From Pseudobutyrivibrio sp. (lineage in GTDB: Bacteria; Bacillota; Clostridia; Lachnospirales; Lachnospiraceae), in NCBI GenBank assembly GCA_024697025.1, contig JAILGH010000060.1:1-64000 (forward strand): DNA of 64,000 nucleotides. Reading direction: 5' to 3'. This document shows, piece by piece, positions 15,320 to 22,594 of this stretch; position 1 is the first letter of the stretch; every line of letters starts with the position of its first letter. A model generated the notes under the pieces. The model was given only the letters and a program-made list of their open reading frames with translations, did not search any database and was not told where the DNA came from. A program made the position numbers and the translations under genes.

Positions 15320-16219
15320 ATGAACCCAAAACCCACCAACTGGCGCCTAACCGCCCAAATCCTGGCCCTGGCCCTTGCCGCGGTCATTTCCTTCGCCGCC
15401 ATCTCCAAAAACGTCACCAAACTTCCGGTGTTTAACACCTCCGTCGCCACACTAGAGGACTCCAAATCCAAGGTCATGGCCATCTCGGCCTCATCCCTGG
15501 CTTTGTCCTTCGCCATAACCCTGCTGCCCGACGACTACGCCACCCCGTTGGCCGACTCCCTGGCAGATCTTAATAAGTACTTCATCCTCATCCTGGGTGT
15601 GGTCTTCTTCGAAAAGCTCCTGCTGACCGTAGGCGTGCCAGCGGTGTTCCGCTTCGTCATCCCGGTGGCCTGCATCCTGATGCTTGCCTACCTGGCCACC
15701 AGGCGCCGGCTGCTCAAGACCATCGCTATCAAGGTGTTCGCCCTGTCCGCAGTGCTCATCCTCATCGTGCCAGCCTCCACGGCCCTGTCCCAGGCGGTGT
15801 GCAGCGACTCCCTGCAATATGTCAACGAAACCATCGCCGAGGCCGACAAAAGCGCCGACCTGCTAAATGACAGCGACGAAGACCAGCTCCAAAACGGCAG
15901 CTTCTTCGACAAGGTGTCCCACCTGTTCGACACCGCCGTAAGCAGCATCAAGGACCTCATCGACTACTACAAGAACCTCATCAAAAAGTTCATCAACGCC
16001 GTAGTGGTCCTCATCGTAGCCGACTGCGTCATCCCGGTGGTGACCTTCGCCGTGTTTGTGTGGTTCATCAACCAGCTGTTCCAGTTCAGCAGCTTCAACA
16101 GGGCAGCGAACCCAATCAGCATCGCAACCAACAAAACAAGCAACCCAAACAACCCAACAAGCAACAACCCAACAAACAACCCAAAAGACACCACAAGGGA
16201 GGCCACCAATGAGCAATAA
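15320..16219 (+). CDS. GC-rich membrane protein of unknown function
   Basis: A 299-residue protein with four or five hydrophobic segments: near the N-terminus (LTAQILALALAAVISFAAIS), a group around 85-175 including FFEKLLLTVGVPAVFRFVIP and ALSAVLILIVPASTALSQAV, and one near 250 (VVTFAVFVWFINQL). A soluble acidic stretch sits between, and the C-terminus is an Asn/Thr/Pro repeat tail. No family recognised. Codon choice is strikingly GC-rich (GCC, CTG, GGC, ATC), unlike the AT-rich neighbours, which points to acquisition. AAAGGAGG precedes the ATG. The last 11 bases overlap the next gene. Confidence 0.65.
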   Translation: MNPKPTNWRLTAQILALALAAVISFAAISKNVTKLPVFNTSVATLEDSKSKVMAISASSLALSFAITLLPDDYATPLADSLADLNKYFILILGVVFFEKLLLTVGVPAVFRFVIPVACILMLAYLATRRRLLKTIAIKVFALSAVLILIVPASTALSQAVCSDSLQYVNETIAEADKSADLLNDSDEDQLQNGSFFDKVSHLFDTAVSSIKDLIDYYKNLIKKFINAVVVLIVADCVIPVVTFAVFVWFINQLFQFSSFNRAANPISIATNKTSNPNNPTSNNPTNNPKDTTREATNEQ

Positions 16220-16895
16220 ATTCTTCAAAACCCTAAGCGCCCTGCTGGCCCTGGCCATCATCGCCGTGGCCCTCATATTCAGCAGGCAAAAGTTCAACCC
16301 CTTATCCGCCTACGACGACGGCATCGACAACATCGACCCCGACACCATCAAGCTTGGTGGCAGAGTCCGTGTGTCATTTTCCGACGTCATCCTCTCCAAG
16401 GCCAACGAGACCAGAAAGCTTGTGGTCTATGAGCAGGAGGGCACCGTCAAGGTCAACGTGGAGGATAGGGTTATTGAGCAGCTGGACATAGACCTGCTCA
16501 AGAAAAACCAGGCCATCACCTACAGTGCAACAGGCCATTTTGTAGTGGATTTAGATGAGCTTAAGGCCGCCAACCTCATTGACGACCCAGAGGCAGGCAC
16601 ACTTACCATCAGGATTAACCATCCACATCTTGACTCCATTGATATCGACCCAAATGACGTCAAGATAGGAGCAAAAGAGGGTGGATTTTTAGCTCTGGGA
16701 GAATTAAAGCTTTCTCTACAGGACTACAATGAAATTGAAAAAGAACTGCACAAGAGATTAAATGACAAATTCAACACATCTGCAAACGGCCAAAAGGCAG
16801 ATGACCTTGCTCTTGCTGCAGTATATAAGATATATCAGCCAATCGTAAATGCGGTAAATCCTAATTACACCTTAAAAATCGAATTCATTAATTAA
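16209..16895 (+). CDS. DUF4230-like membrane-anchored protein
   Basis: A 228-residue protein. An N-terminal helix (FFKTLSALLALAIIAVALIF) anchors or exports it, and the rest is outside the membrane. It contains the kind of sequence I associate with DUF4230 (VYEQEGTVKVNVEDRVIEQL, YSATGHFVVDLDELKAAN, TIRINHPHLDSIDIDPNDVK); the assignment is tentative. AAGGGAGG upstream and an 11-base overlap couple it to the preceding gene. Codon use is GC-rich at first and becomes ordinary and AT-rich from about 16500-16680 onward, a composition break inside one open frame. Repeat copy B follows 18 bases after the stop. Confidence 0.6.
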   Translation: MSNKFFKTLSALLALAIIAVALIFSRQKFNPLSAYDDGIDNIDPDTIKLGGRVRVSFSDVILSKANETRKLVVYEQEGTVKVNVEDRVIEQLDIDLLKKNQAITYSATGHFVVDLDELKAANLIDDPEAGTLTIRINHPHLDSIDIDPNDVKIGAKEGGFLALGELKLSLQDYNEIEKELHKRLNDKFNTSANGQKADDLALAAVYKIYQPIVNAVNPNYTLKIEFIN

Positions 16896-16912
16896 TATTA
16901 TTATGGTACCAT

Positions 16913-17030
16913 TCCTAGCAACTCGCTCCGCTCCCAGGTCTGCCCGAACTCCACAGACCACTCGCTGGCGCGAGCAAGGAGGGATGGTAATCGGCTCCGC
17001 CGATGAAGGGACTGCCTAGCGGCAGTGCTA
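16913..17030 (+). repeat. Structured dispersed repeat, copy B
   Basis: It matches copies A and C with a few substitutions (for example AGCAACTCG and CTCCCAGG). It ends in an extra small hairpin, ACTGCC-TAGC-GGCAGT. It lies between the DUF4230-like gene and the left end of the insertion sequence. Confidence 0.85.
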
Positions 17031-17142
17031 TTTGACGATAATGAATAGACATGATAATATGTATATACAAAAAAGGTGCTACCGATAGATGCATTGAACC
17101 CCAAATGTTAGACATTAAATTCTAACAGGAGGGGTTTTTTAT

Positions 17143-17634
17143 ATGCAAAAAATTAGTTACGAAGATAAGTGTAAAGTAGTATCTATGGTTTTAGATGATG
17201 GGTATTCATATCTAAAAGCGGGAAGAACCATAGGTGTAAGCAAAACAACTGTTATGGGATGGGTTAGAATTGTAAAAGAGCATGGATATGCAAAGCTTGA
17301 AACACCTAAGAGATCATATTCAGGTGAATTCAAGTTAAGTGTGTTAAAGTATATTAAAGAGAATCATTGCTCTTTGCATGAAGCTAGCGCACATTTTAAT
17401 GTGTGTCGTTCACAGATACAGCGGTGGGAGAAAAAGTATTATGAGAAGGGGGAAAGTGCATTAATGGAAGATGGTAGGGGACGGTCTTCTAAAATCAGGA
17501 AACCACGGACACCTGTTGATTTGAACCAGGATTTATTAAAAGAGTTGGAATATCTTCGCATGGAGAATGAATACTTAAAAAAACTCAATGCCTTAGTTCA
17601 GAAAAGGGAAAACCAGAGTTATACGAAAAAGTAG
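17143..17634 (+). CDS. IS3-family transposase OrfA (helix-turn-helix protein)
   Basis: A 163-residue DNA-binding protein with two helix-turn-helix modules: AGRTIGVSKTTVMGWVRIVK (~25-45) and ASAHFNVCRSQIQRWEKKYY (~82-103). A C-terminal leucine-zipper-like helix follows (LNQDLLKELEYLRMENEYLK). It recognises the IS ends. Just before its TAG stop is the run GAAAAAG (17625-17631), where a -1 slip would enter the orfB frame and produce the OrfAB transposase. AGGAGGGG lies upstream of the ATG. Confidence 0.9.
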   Translation: MQKISYEDKCKVVSMVLDDGYSYLKAGRTIGVSKTTVMGWVRIVKEHGYAKLETPKRSYSGEFKLSVLKYIKENHCSLHEASAHFNVCRSQIQRWEKKYYEKGESALMEDGRGRSSKIRKPRTPVDLNQDLLKELEYLRMENEYLKKLNALVQKRENQSYTKK

Positions 17635-17666
17635 AAGTCATCAGAGAACTAAGGCAGAAGTACCCA

Positions 17667-18482
17667 TTGATGGCATTATTAAGATGCGCAGGTATACCTC
17701 GCTCAACATACTATTATTATGAAAAGAAAAAAGCTCAAGATAAACACAGGGATTTAAAAAAGCATATTACTAGAATTTTTAATGAAAATAAAGGTCGATA
17801 TGGATATAGAAGGATTACAATTCAGTTACGAAATGAAGGCGTTACTGCTAATCATAAGTTAGTACTTAAACTTATGAATGAGTTAGGGCTTCATTGTAAG
17901 GTAAAAAGAAAAAAATATAAATCCTACAAAGGAGATATTGGAAAAGCTGCTGATAATGTTCTTAACAGAATGTTCAAAGCTGACCGACCAGGGGAAAAAT
18001 GGACTACTGATGTATCAGAGTTTTCAATTACAGCAGGGAAATTGTACCTTTCACCAATCTTGGATATGTTCAATGGCGAGATAGTAAGCTATCATATAGG
18101 AAAAAGCCCTAATTTCAGGCAAACAATGGTGATGTTACAAGATGCTCTGAATACTAATTTAAATATTACCGGTTTAATTATGCATTCTGATCAAGGTTGG
18201 CAGTATAGACAGAATGAATATCAAAACATACTCAAAAAAGCTGGTATTATTCAAAGTATGTCACGAAAAGGAAATTGTTTAGATAATTCAGTAATGGAAA
18301 ATTTTTTTGGATTAATGAAAAGCGAAATGTTTTATGGAGAGGAAAGTCGTTTTAAGTCTCTTGATGAGCTAGAACTTGCAATGAGAGACTACATAGAGTA
18401 CTATAACAATGAGCGAATTAAGCTTAGATTGAGAACTTCTCCTGTGAAATATAGAGAAGAATTTCAAAAAAATGGAGCTTAA
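17667..18482 (+). CDS. IS3-family transposase OrfB (DDE integrase)
   Basis: At least 271 residues in the -1 frame relative to orfA; the frame is open back through KVEVIRELRQKYP, so the functional product is probably the frameshift fusion. It has the HTH_21 region (RIFNENKGRYGYRRITIQLR) and the rve core with DDE residues in TTDVSEF, IMHSDQGWQY and the downstream Glu in SVMENFFGLMKSE. The C-terminal YIEYYNNERIKLRL..SPVKYR is the family signature. It catalyses excision and integration of the element. Confidence 0.92.
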   Translation: MMALLRCAGIPRSTYYYYEKKKAQDKHRDLKKHITRIFNENKGRYGYRRITIQLRNEGVTANHKLVLKLMNELGLHCKVKRKKYKSYKGDIGKAADNVLNRMFKADRPGEKWTTDVSEFSITAGKLYLSPILDMFNGEIVSYHIGKSPNFRQTMVMLQDALNTNLNITGLIMHSDQGWQYRQNEYQNILKKAGIIQSMSRKGNCLDNSVMENFFGLMKSEMFYGEESRFKSLDELELAMRDYIEYYNNERIKLRLRTSPVKYREEFQKNGA

Positions 18483-18554
18483 TTCTTGGGTGGCTACTGT
18501 CTAACATTTGGGGTTCGTCTCATAGACGGTTAGCCGAGTAAAAGATTAGTTTTT

Positions 18555-18596
18555 AATAACCGCTCAAGTTTCTCAGGCTTTGGGGCGGTTATTTTT
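18555..18596 (+). terminator. Rho-independent terminator downstream of the insertion sequence
   Basis: A perfect 9-bp stem (AATAACCGC pairing with GCGGTTATT) with a 21-base loop is followed by TTTTTG. It lies outside the IS and may be the original terminator of whatever was interrupted. Confidence 0.75.
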
Positions 18597-18687
18597 GTGT
18601 CTTGGAATCATGCTTGCCACGCACGTAACCAAGACTATAGAAAGTCGCACACAGTCCTCCGAGAGAAGGACTAACCGCCTACCGAAA

Positions 18688-18817
18688 ATGGTACCATTCC
18701 TAGCAGCTCGCTCCGCTCGCAGGTCTGCCCGAGCTCCACAGACCACTCGCTGGCGCGAGCAAGGAGGGATGGTAATCGGCTTCGCCGATGAAGGGAGGCT
18801 GCCCAAAAGGGCAGCCT
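18688..18817 (+). repeat. Structured dispersed repeat, copy C, ending in a hairpin
   Basis: It is the best-preserved copy, with the same core as A and B. It ends in a strong 9-bp hairpin AGGCTGCCC-AAAA-GGGCAGCCT followed by TTTATT, which can act as a terminator. It stands immediately before the promoter region of the retron. Confidence 0.88.
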
Positions 18818-18847
18818 TTTATTAATGCATATTATTCGTATATGCGA

Positions 18848-18853
18848 TATAAT
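18848..18853 (+). promoter_or_regulatory. -10 element upstream of the retron effector gene
   Basis: A consensus TATAAT lies 34 bases before the effector ATG and about 30 bases after the hairpin of repeat copy C. No good -35 is seen at 17 bases (ATGCAT), so the promoter may need an activator or be weak. Confidence 0.45.
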
Positions 18854-18887
18854 TATTGTTGAGAGAAAATATAAAAGGAATAATAAA

Positions 18888-20837
18888 ATGGGTATTGAAA
18901 GAATTGTTATAAAAAATTATAAGTCATTACAACATATAGACATTAATGTTGAAAAGAATGGAATTACTTGTTTAATTGGTAAAAACGGAGCTGGAAAAAC
19001 TACAATTATGCAGGCTTTAAAGTATTATTACCAAATGGCAAATAATACATTTTTGGTAGAAGATATAATTGATAATAAAAATCATTATGTACAAAAGGCA
19101 TCTGTAGAATTATATTTCAATCTTAGCAAGCTACGTAATATAGACTCTTTTAAAAAGGATATTAAAAATATTGAAAAATTTGTTGGAAAAAACGATATAA
19201 TTTCATTGAAAATGACTCAATATAAAACAGGACAAGTTGAATGGTATCCTATTAAGAAAATGCAAGATGTGAGGATCTTATTGTCGTATTTTCCTTTATA
19301 TTTGATAGAGAATAATGCAATTAGTTCTTTTGCTTGGCATGATATTTGGAATATTGTAAGTGATATTGCTATTAGCATGTATTCCGAGGATGATGAAACA
19401 AAAACTCAATTATTAGATGTTTTCAAGGATATTTATGGGGACAAATTCGAAAGAACTTATAAAATTGTAAATGATGTCTTGTTACAGGAAAAAATAAATA
19501 TTAATCATTTTGATTATAAATCTAGATATAAAAATGCGATTTTAACGGCATTGGGAGGCGAAAAATTTTTAATAGATGACGAACCAATGTCATATTATTC
19601 AAAAGGAATTAATTCACTAAAGTATTTGCGTCTTTATTTAGCTTTGCTTATGGAATTGTCCCAGATAACAGCGAAAGAAATATTGATTTTATTGGATGAA
19701 CCTGAAGTGAATTTACACCCCCAATTTATAGATGAGTTATCGGCCTCTTTTTCCACAGGGAAAAAAATCGCATTTATACTATCTACTCATTCTCCTCATT
19801 TATTAACAAATTTAATAAATAAAGGGGAGCAAATGTGTTTTTATAAAGTATATGAGGAATGGTATTACACACGTATAAACAAATATTCGATTTCCGAAAA
19901 ATCAAAGAAAAGAAGTTTGATATCGGACAATGAGGCTGTAGGACTTTTTGCTAATCTAATAGTTTTTGTTGAAGGTATATGTGAAATGCAGTTTCTAAAT
20001 AATTATAATTTGGCAGAAGTATTTCCAGAACTAAGATTAGTAACTTTTTTTAATACCAACTCCAATGATCGGGCTAGTGAATATTTGTTACCAAGAAATG
20101 GTGACAAGTCAATCCCTTATCTTGTTATTATTGATATGGATAAAGTTTTAAGATTTAATGTCGATAAAAAAAGATTTATGTTTACTGGTGGTAATACAAG
20201 TATTAATCCATTGGCTAATAAGATAATAGAAAAAGCTGAAAGATATTCATTTGGAGATAAAAGAAATACCACTTTTTATATACGCGAGAAAATCAAAGAG
20301 CTGATGAAAAAAACATACACTATAGAGAAGGATAAACTATATATTGATGATTCTAAATATGAGGAATTAATTCGAAATATAAAAAAATATAGCTTACAAC
20401 ATAGTGTTGTTACTTTAAAAACAACTATAGAGGGTTTGTTGATATGCGATAGTAGCCTTAACGTATTTTTGGAGTGGTTCCATTTGCGCTATTTTGAAAA
20501 GAATTATAAAAAATGGAATGACTTTAAAATGGCTTTGGAAGAGTATGATCGAAATCAACAAATTTTTATAATGAGAAGTTTATTTAACGGTAAATTAGAT
20601 ATATTATATGAATATTCAAGTGGTGATATAGAGGAATATATATCTGCTGAACTTAAGGATTTTATTGATAAGAATAAAAAAGAGAAAGGTAAAACTGGCT
20701 GGATTAACAGTTATATTGAGTGGTTAATAAATAATCATTTACGTGACGTAAATGATGAGGGGAAAAAAGAGGCATTGTTCAAGTTGTTACCTGAATTTAA
20801 ATATATTTACTTTTTAATAAAAGATATGTTAAGCTAA
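18888..20837 (+). CDS. OLD-like ATPase-TOPRIM nuclease, retron effector
   Basis: A 649-residue protein. The N-terminal SMC/RecF-type ATPase has Walker A LIGKNGAGKTTIMQALKYYY (~30-50), a signature-like YYSKGINSLKYLRLYLAL and Walker B ILILLDEPEVNLHPQFI with a following His in STHSPHL. From ~365 a TOPRIM domain follows: LIVFVEGICEMQFLNNY supplies the Glu and YLVIIDMDK the Asp-x-Asp. This ATPase-TOPRIM fusion is the OLD family; the linked reverse transcriptase makes it a retron effector like that of Retron-Eco8 (type I-B as I recall the classification). It presumably cleaves DNA when phage infection disturbs the retron complex. ATG chosen because AAAAGGA precedes it. Confidence 0.85.
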   Translation: MGIERIVIKNYKSLQHIDINVEKNGITCLIGKNGAGKTTIMQALKYYYQMANNTFLVEDIIDNKNHYVQKASVELYFNLSKLRNIDSFKKDIKNIEKFVGKNDIISLKMTQYKTGQVEWYPIKKMQDVRILLSYFPLYLIENNAISSFAWHDIWNIVSDIAISMYSEDDETKTQLLDVFKDIYGDKFERTYKIVNDVLLQEKININHFDYKSRYKNAILTALGGEKFLIDDEPMSYYSKGINSLKYLRLYLALLMELSQITAKEILILLDEPEVNLHPQFIDELSASFSTGKKIAFILSTHSPHLLTNLINKGEQMCFYKVYEEWYYTRINKYSISEKSKKRSLISDNEAVGLFANLIVFVEGICEMQFLNNYNLAEVFPELRLVTFFNTNSNDRASEYLLPRNGDKSIPYLVIIDMDKVLRFNVDKKRFMFTGGNTSINPLANKIIEKAERYSFGDKRNTTFYIREKIKELMKKTYTIEKDKLYIDDSKYEELIRNIKKYSLQHSVVTLKTTIEGLLICDSSLNVFLEWFHLRYFEKNYKKWNDFKMALEEYDRNQQIFIMRSLFNGKLDILYEYSSGDIEEYISAELKDFIDKNKKEKGKTGWINSYIEWLINNHLRDVNDEGKKEALFKLLPEFKYIYFLIKDMLS

Positions 20838-20839
20838 AG

Positions 20840-21059
20840 TAAGAAATGAGTAGTGATTATCATTGTTATGTATACGGTAACGTGATGCTTGTGAAATTTT
20901 CATTAATACTTATGGGGATGAAAACCTGATTAATGGAAATAATCCAAGTTTTTGAAATAACTATTTGTATTATTTTATATTATTACTAACAGGAAAGGTT
21001 GGAGATAATACAATTGTTATATATCGCGTAGCGAAAATATAGGCGTACTCATTTGCTTA
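20840..21059 (+). ncRNA. Candidate retron msr-msd RNA
   Basis: A 220-base noncoding stretch between effector and reverse transcriptase. Its ends form the a1/a2 stem: TAAGAAATGAGTA at 20840-20852 pairs with TACTCATTTGCTTA at 21046-21059 over 13 bp with one bulged G. Inside are msr-type hairpins ATCA..GTTA/TAAC..TGAT (20859-20886) and a perfect 7-bp CATTAAT/ATTAATG (20901-20935). A long AT-rich arm closed by CCAA/TTGG (20944-21002) is the likely msd template, and a TCGC-GTA-GCGA hairpin stands near the 3' end. The priming G would be just after a1 (GTAGTG), not fixed by sequence alone. Confidence 0.75.
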
Positions 21060-21099
21060 TGGCTTCTTAATTAAGGGGCCATATTTTTTTGGAGAAAAA

Positions 21100-22125
21100 A
21101 TGAAAAATTGGAATATTAAAAACATAGAAGAATTTATTGAACAACTGGAAGTAACAAAAAATGGGCTGATAACTTCGGTAAAGGATGATAATAAAAAGAA
21201 ATATTATGGGGATTCTATTGTAATTCCAAAAAAAAATGGTGAAAGAATTATATATAGCGTTAATAAAAATAATAGCCTCTATAAGATTCAAAAAAAATTG
21301 AAGGAAAAATATTTGGACAACATCTATTTACCGGATACGGTCTATGGATTCGTTAAAAAGAGAAGTTTTTTTGATTATCTTGCTGAACATGCATGTAATT
21401 ATGGAGAATACTATTTGTCTATTGATATCTCTAATTTTTTTGACTCAATAAAAGAGGAACACATTAATGATGCGTTTAATAATATATTTTTGCAATCTGA
21501 TGTTAAAGAAGAAATAATTGATTACCTGAAAAAAATCTTATTGTATGAGGGGCGATTACCACAAGGATCGCCTTGTTCTCCAGTAGTATCAAATATTATT
21601 ATGCGACGATTGGATATTAGAATTGAACGTTATTGCACGAAAGTTAATGTCAAATATACGAGATATGCTGATGACATGATGTTTTCATCGGTAGATAAGT
21701 ATATTCATACAGATCGATTCTATCATGGGATTGAAGGAATATTAAAAAGCGAAGGTTTTAATTTAAATTATAAAAAGAAAAGATTATCTAAAGACTATAT
21801 AGCGTTAAATGGAATGGTTCTTAGTGGTGGGATTAGTTTGTCTAGAAAAAGACTTAAAAAAATTGGTGCAGTCCTATTTACTTTAGAACGTAATAAATAT
21901 AATAAAAAAATAAAAATTAAAACATGGTTAGATGAAATAAATGGAGCATTAAAAGATATTGGATATGAACACAATTTTTCAAGCAAAGAGGCGTTAATAT
22001 ATTTTTTAGCGGGTTATAGATCTTTTGTAATTCAAGTTCTCAAGAGTAGTCCGAACAATGATGGTAATAAAAAATTAAAAAATATAATTACTAGGATAGA
22101 AAAACAGATAGATATTCTAGTTTAA
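21100..22125 (+). CDS. Retron reverse transcriptase
   Basis: A 341-residue reverse transcriptase. The finger region carries IVIPKKNGERIIYSVNK, motif A is YYLSIDISNFFDSI with the catalytic Asp, motif B is PQGSPCSPVVSNIIMRRL, and the active site is KYTRYADDMMFSS (YADD codons at 21664-21675). It continues with NYKKKRLSKDYIALNGMVLS, corresponding to the retron thumb-side region. Size, lack of maturase or endonuclease domains, and the structured RNA directly upstream fit a retron. It would extend from a branching G in the msr to make msDNA. GGAG lies 5 bases before the ATG, 40 bases after the a2 arm. Confidence 0.92.
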   Translation: MKNWNIKNIEEFIEQLEVTKNGLITSVKDDNKKKYYGDSIVIPKKNGERIIYSVNKNNSLYKIQKKLKEKYLDNIYLPDTVYGFVKKRSFFDYLAEHACNYGEYYLSIDISNFFDSIKEEHINDAFNNIFLQSDVKEEIIDYLKKILLYEGRLPQGSPCSPVVSNIIMRRLDIRIERYCTKVNVKYTRYADDMMFSSVDKYIHTDRFYHGIEGILKSEGFNLNYKKKRLSKDYIALNGMVLSGGISLSRKRLKKIGAVLFTLERNKYNKKIKIKTWLDEINGALKDIGYEHNFSSKEALIYFLAGYRSFVIQVLKSSPNNDGNKKLKNIITRIEKQIDILV

Positions 22126-22261
22126 TAGTTATGATTAGCCTTTTATAAGCACCTGCTTAGTATCATCGCAACCGTAAAGACGATAATGTTTTAAATGGTT
22201 ATTTGTTTACTATAAGTGGTGGATTGCAACAGTTGCAGCTAAATACATATTTTGTGGCCAT

Positions 22262-22296
22262 GGAGTTGGTGGATTTATAGTCCCCAACTCCTTTTC
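22262..22296 (+). terminator. Rho-independent terminator after the retron
   Basis: GGAGTTGGTGGA and TCCCCAACTCC form an 11-bp stem with one bulge around a 7-base loop, ending in TTTT. It separates the retron from the restriction-modification operon. Confidence 0.8.
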
Positions 22297-22541
22297 AATG
22301 TGCAATTTTATGCCAAGGTGGTTATCTAGATTAATAATTATTTTATTATTAGTCTCTATAGTTGGTAATCGATTTATGATTTACAACGTCTTCACGGAGT
22401 TTATCCAATAGATCTGCAAGAGATATATCTTGTTTAGACCAAATTCTTACATATTTTTTTCACGGATTTCTAACATTTGTGAAATAAAATATAAAAGCGA
22501 AATCTTTACAATGATTTCTGATGTTCGCGTAATCCATGTTT
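22297..22541. other. Gene-free stretch between retron and restriction operon
   Basis: AT-rich sequence with no open frame I can support. It holds no clear consensus promoter; the inverted repeat and ribosome site of the helicase gene follow directly. Confidence 0.5.
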
Positions 22542-22573
22542 TTCAGTACTTATAGTTTATAGTTGGTACTGAA
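22542..22573. promoter_or_regulatory. Inverted repeat just upstream of the helicase gene
   Basis: A perfect 8-bp inverted repeat, TTCAGTAC and GTACTGAA, spans 16 bases that include TATAGT, a possible -10. It ends 7 bases before the AAGGAGGG ribosome site. It may be an operator controlling the restriction operon or a leader hairpin. Confidence 0.45.
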
Positions 22574-22594
22574 GTTACCAAGGAGGGATTATAT

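Larger units (their letters stand above)
17096..18516 (+). mobile_element. IS3-family (IS150-like) insertion sequence
   Basis: About 1.42 kb bounded by a perfect 19-bp terminal inverted repeat, GAACCCCAAATGTTAGACA at 17096-17114 and its reverse complement at 18498-18516. It carries orfA (HTH) and orfB (DDE integrase) in a -1 frame relation, the IS3 hallmark. The left end can be extended by one base to TG; the right end reads CG at that position. I see no convincing target duplication in the flanks. The element looks intact apart from that. Confidence 0.92.

Noticed and set aside
15688-16297. Long minus-strand open frames in the GC-rich cassette
   Set aside because: They are antisense by-products of GC-rich codons in the plus-strand genes, which have good ribosome sites, membrane helices and coupled starts.
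17031-17095. Target-site duplication flanking the insertion sequence
   Set aside because: The bases left of 17096 (GCATT) and right of 18516 (GTCTC) do not match, nor do nearby 3-5-base words at the expected positions.
18573-18825. Short open frames across repeat copy C on both strands
   Set aside because: They are translations of the repeat itself; the same peptide appears at copy A and reflects the repeat sequence, not a gene.
21100-22125. Group II intron or DGR reverse transcriptase
   Set aside because: No maturase (domain X) or HNH endonuclease region, no intron domain V-like RNA and no template/variable repeat pair are seen; an a1/a2-closed RNA is directly upstream.
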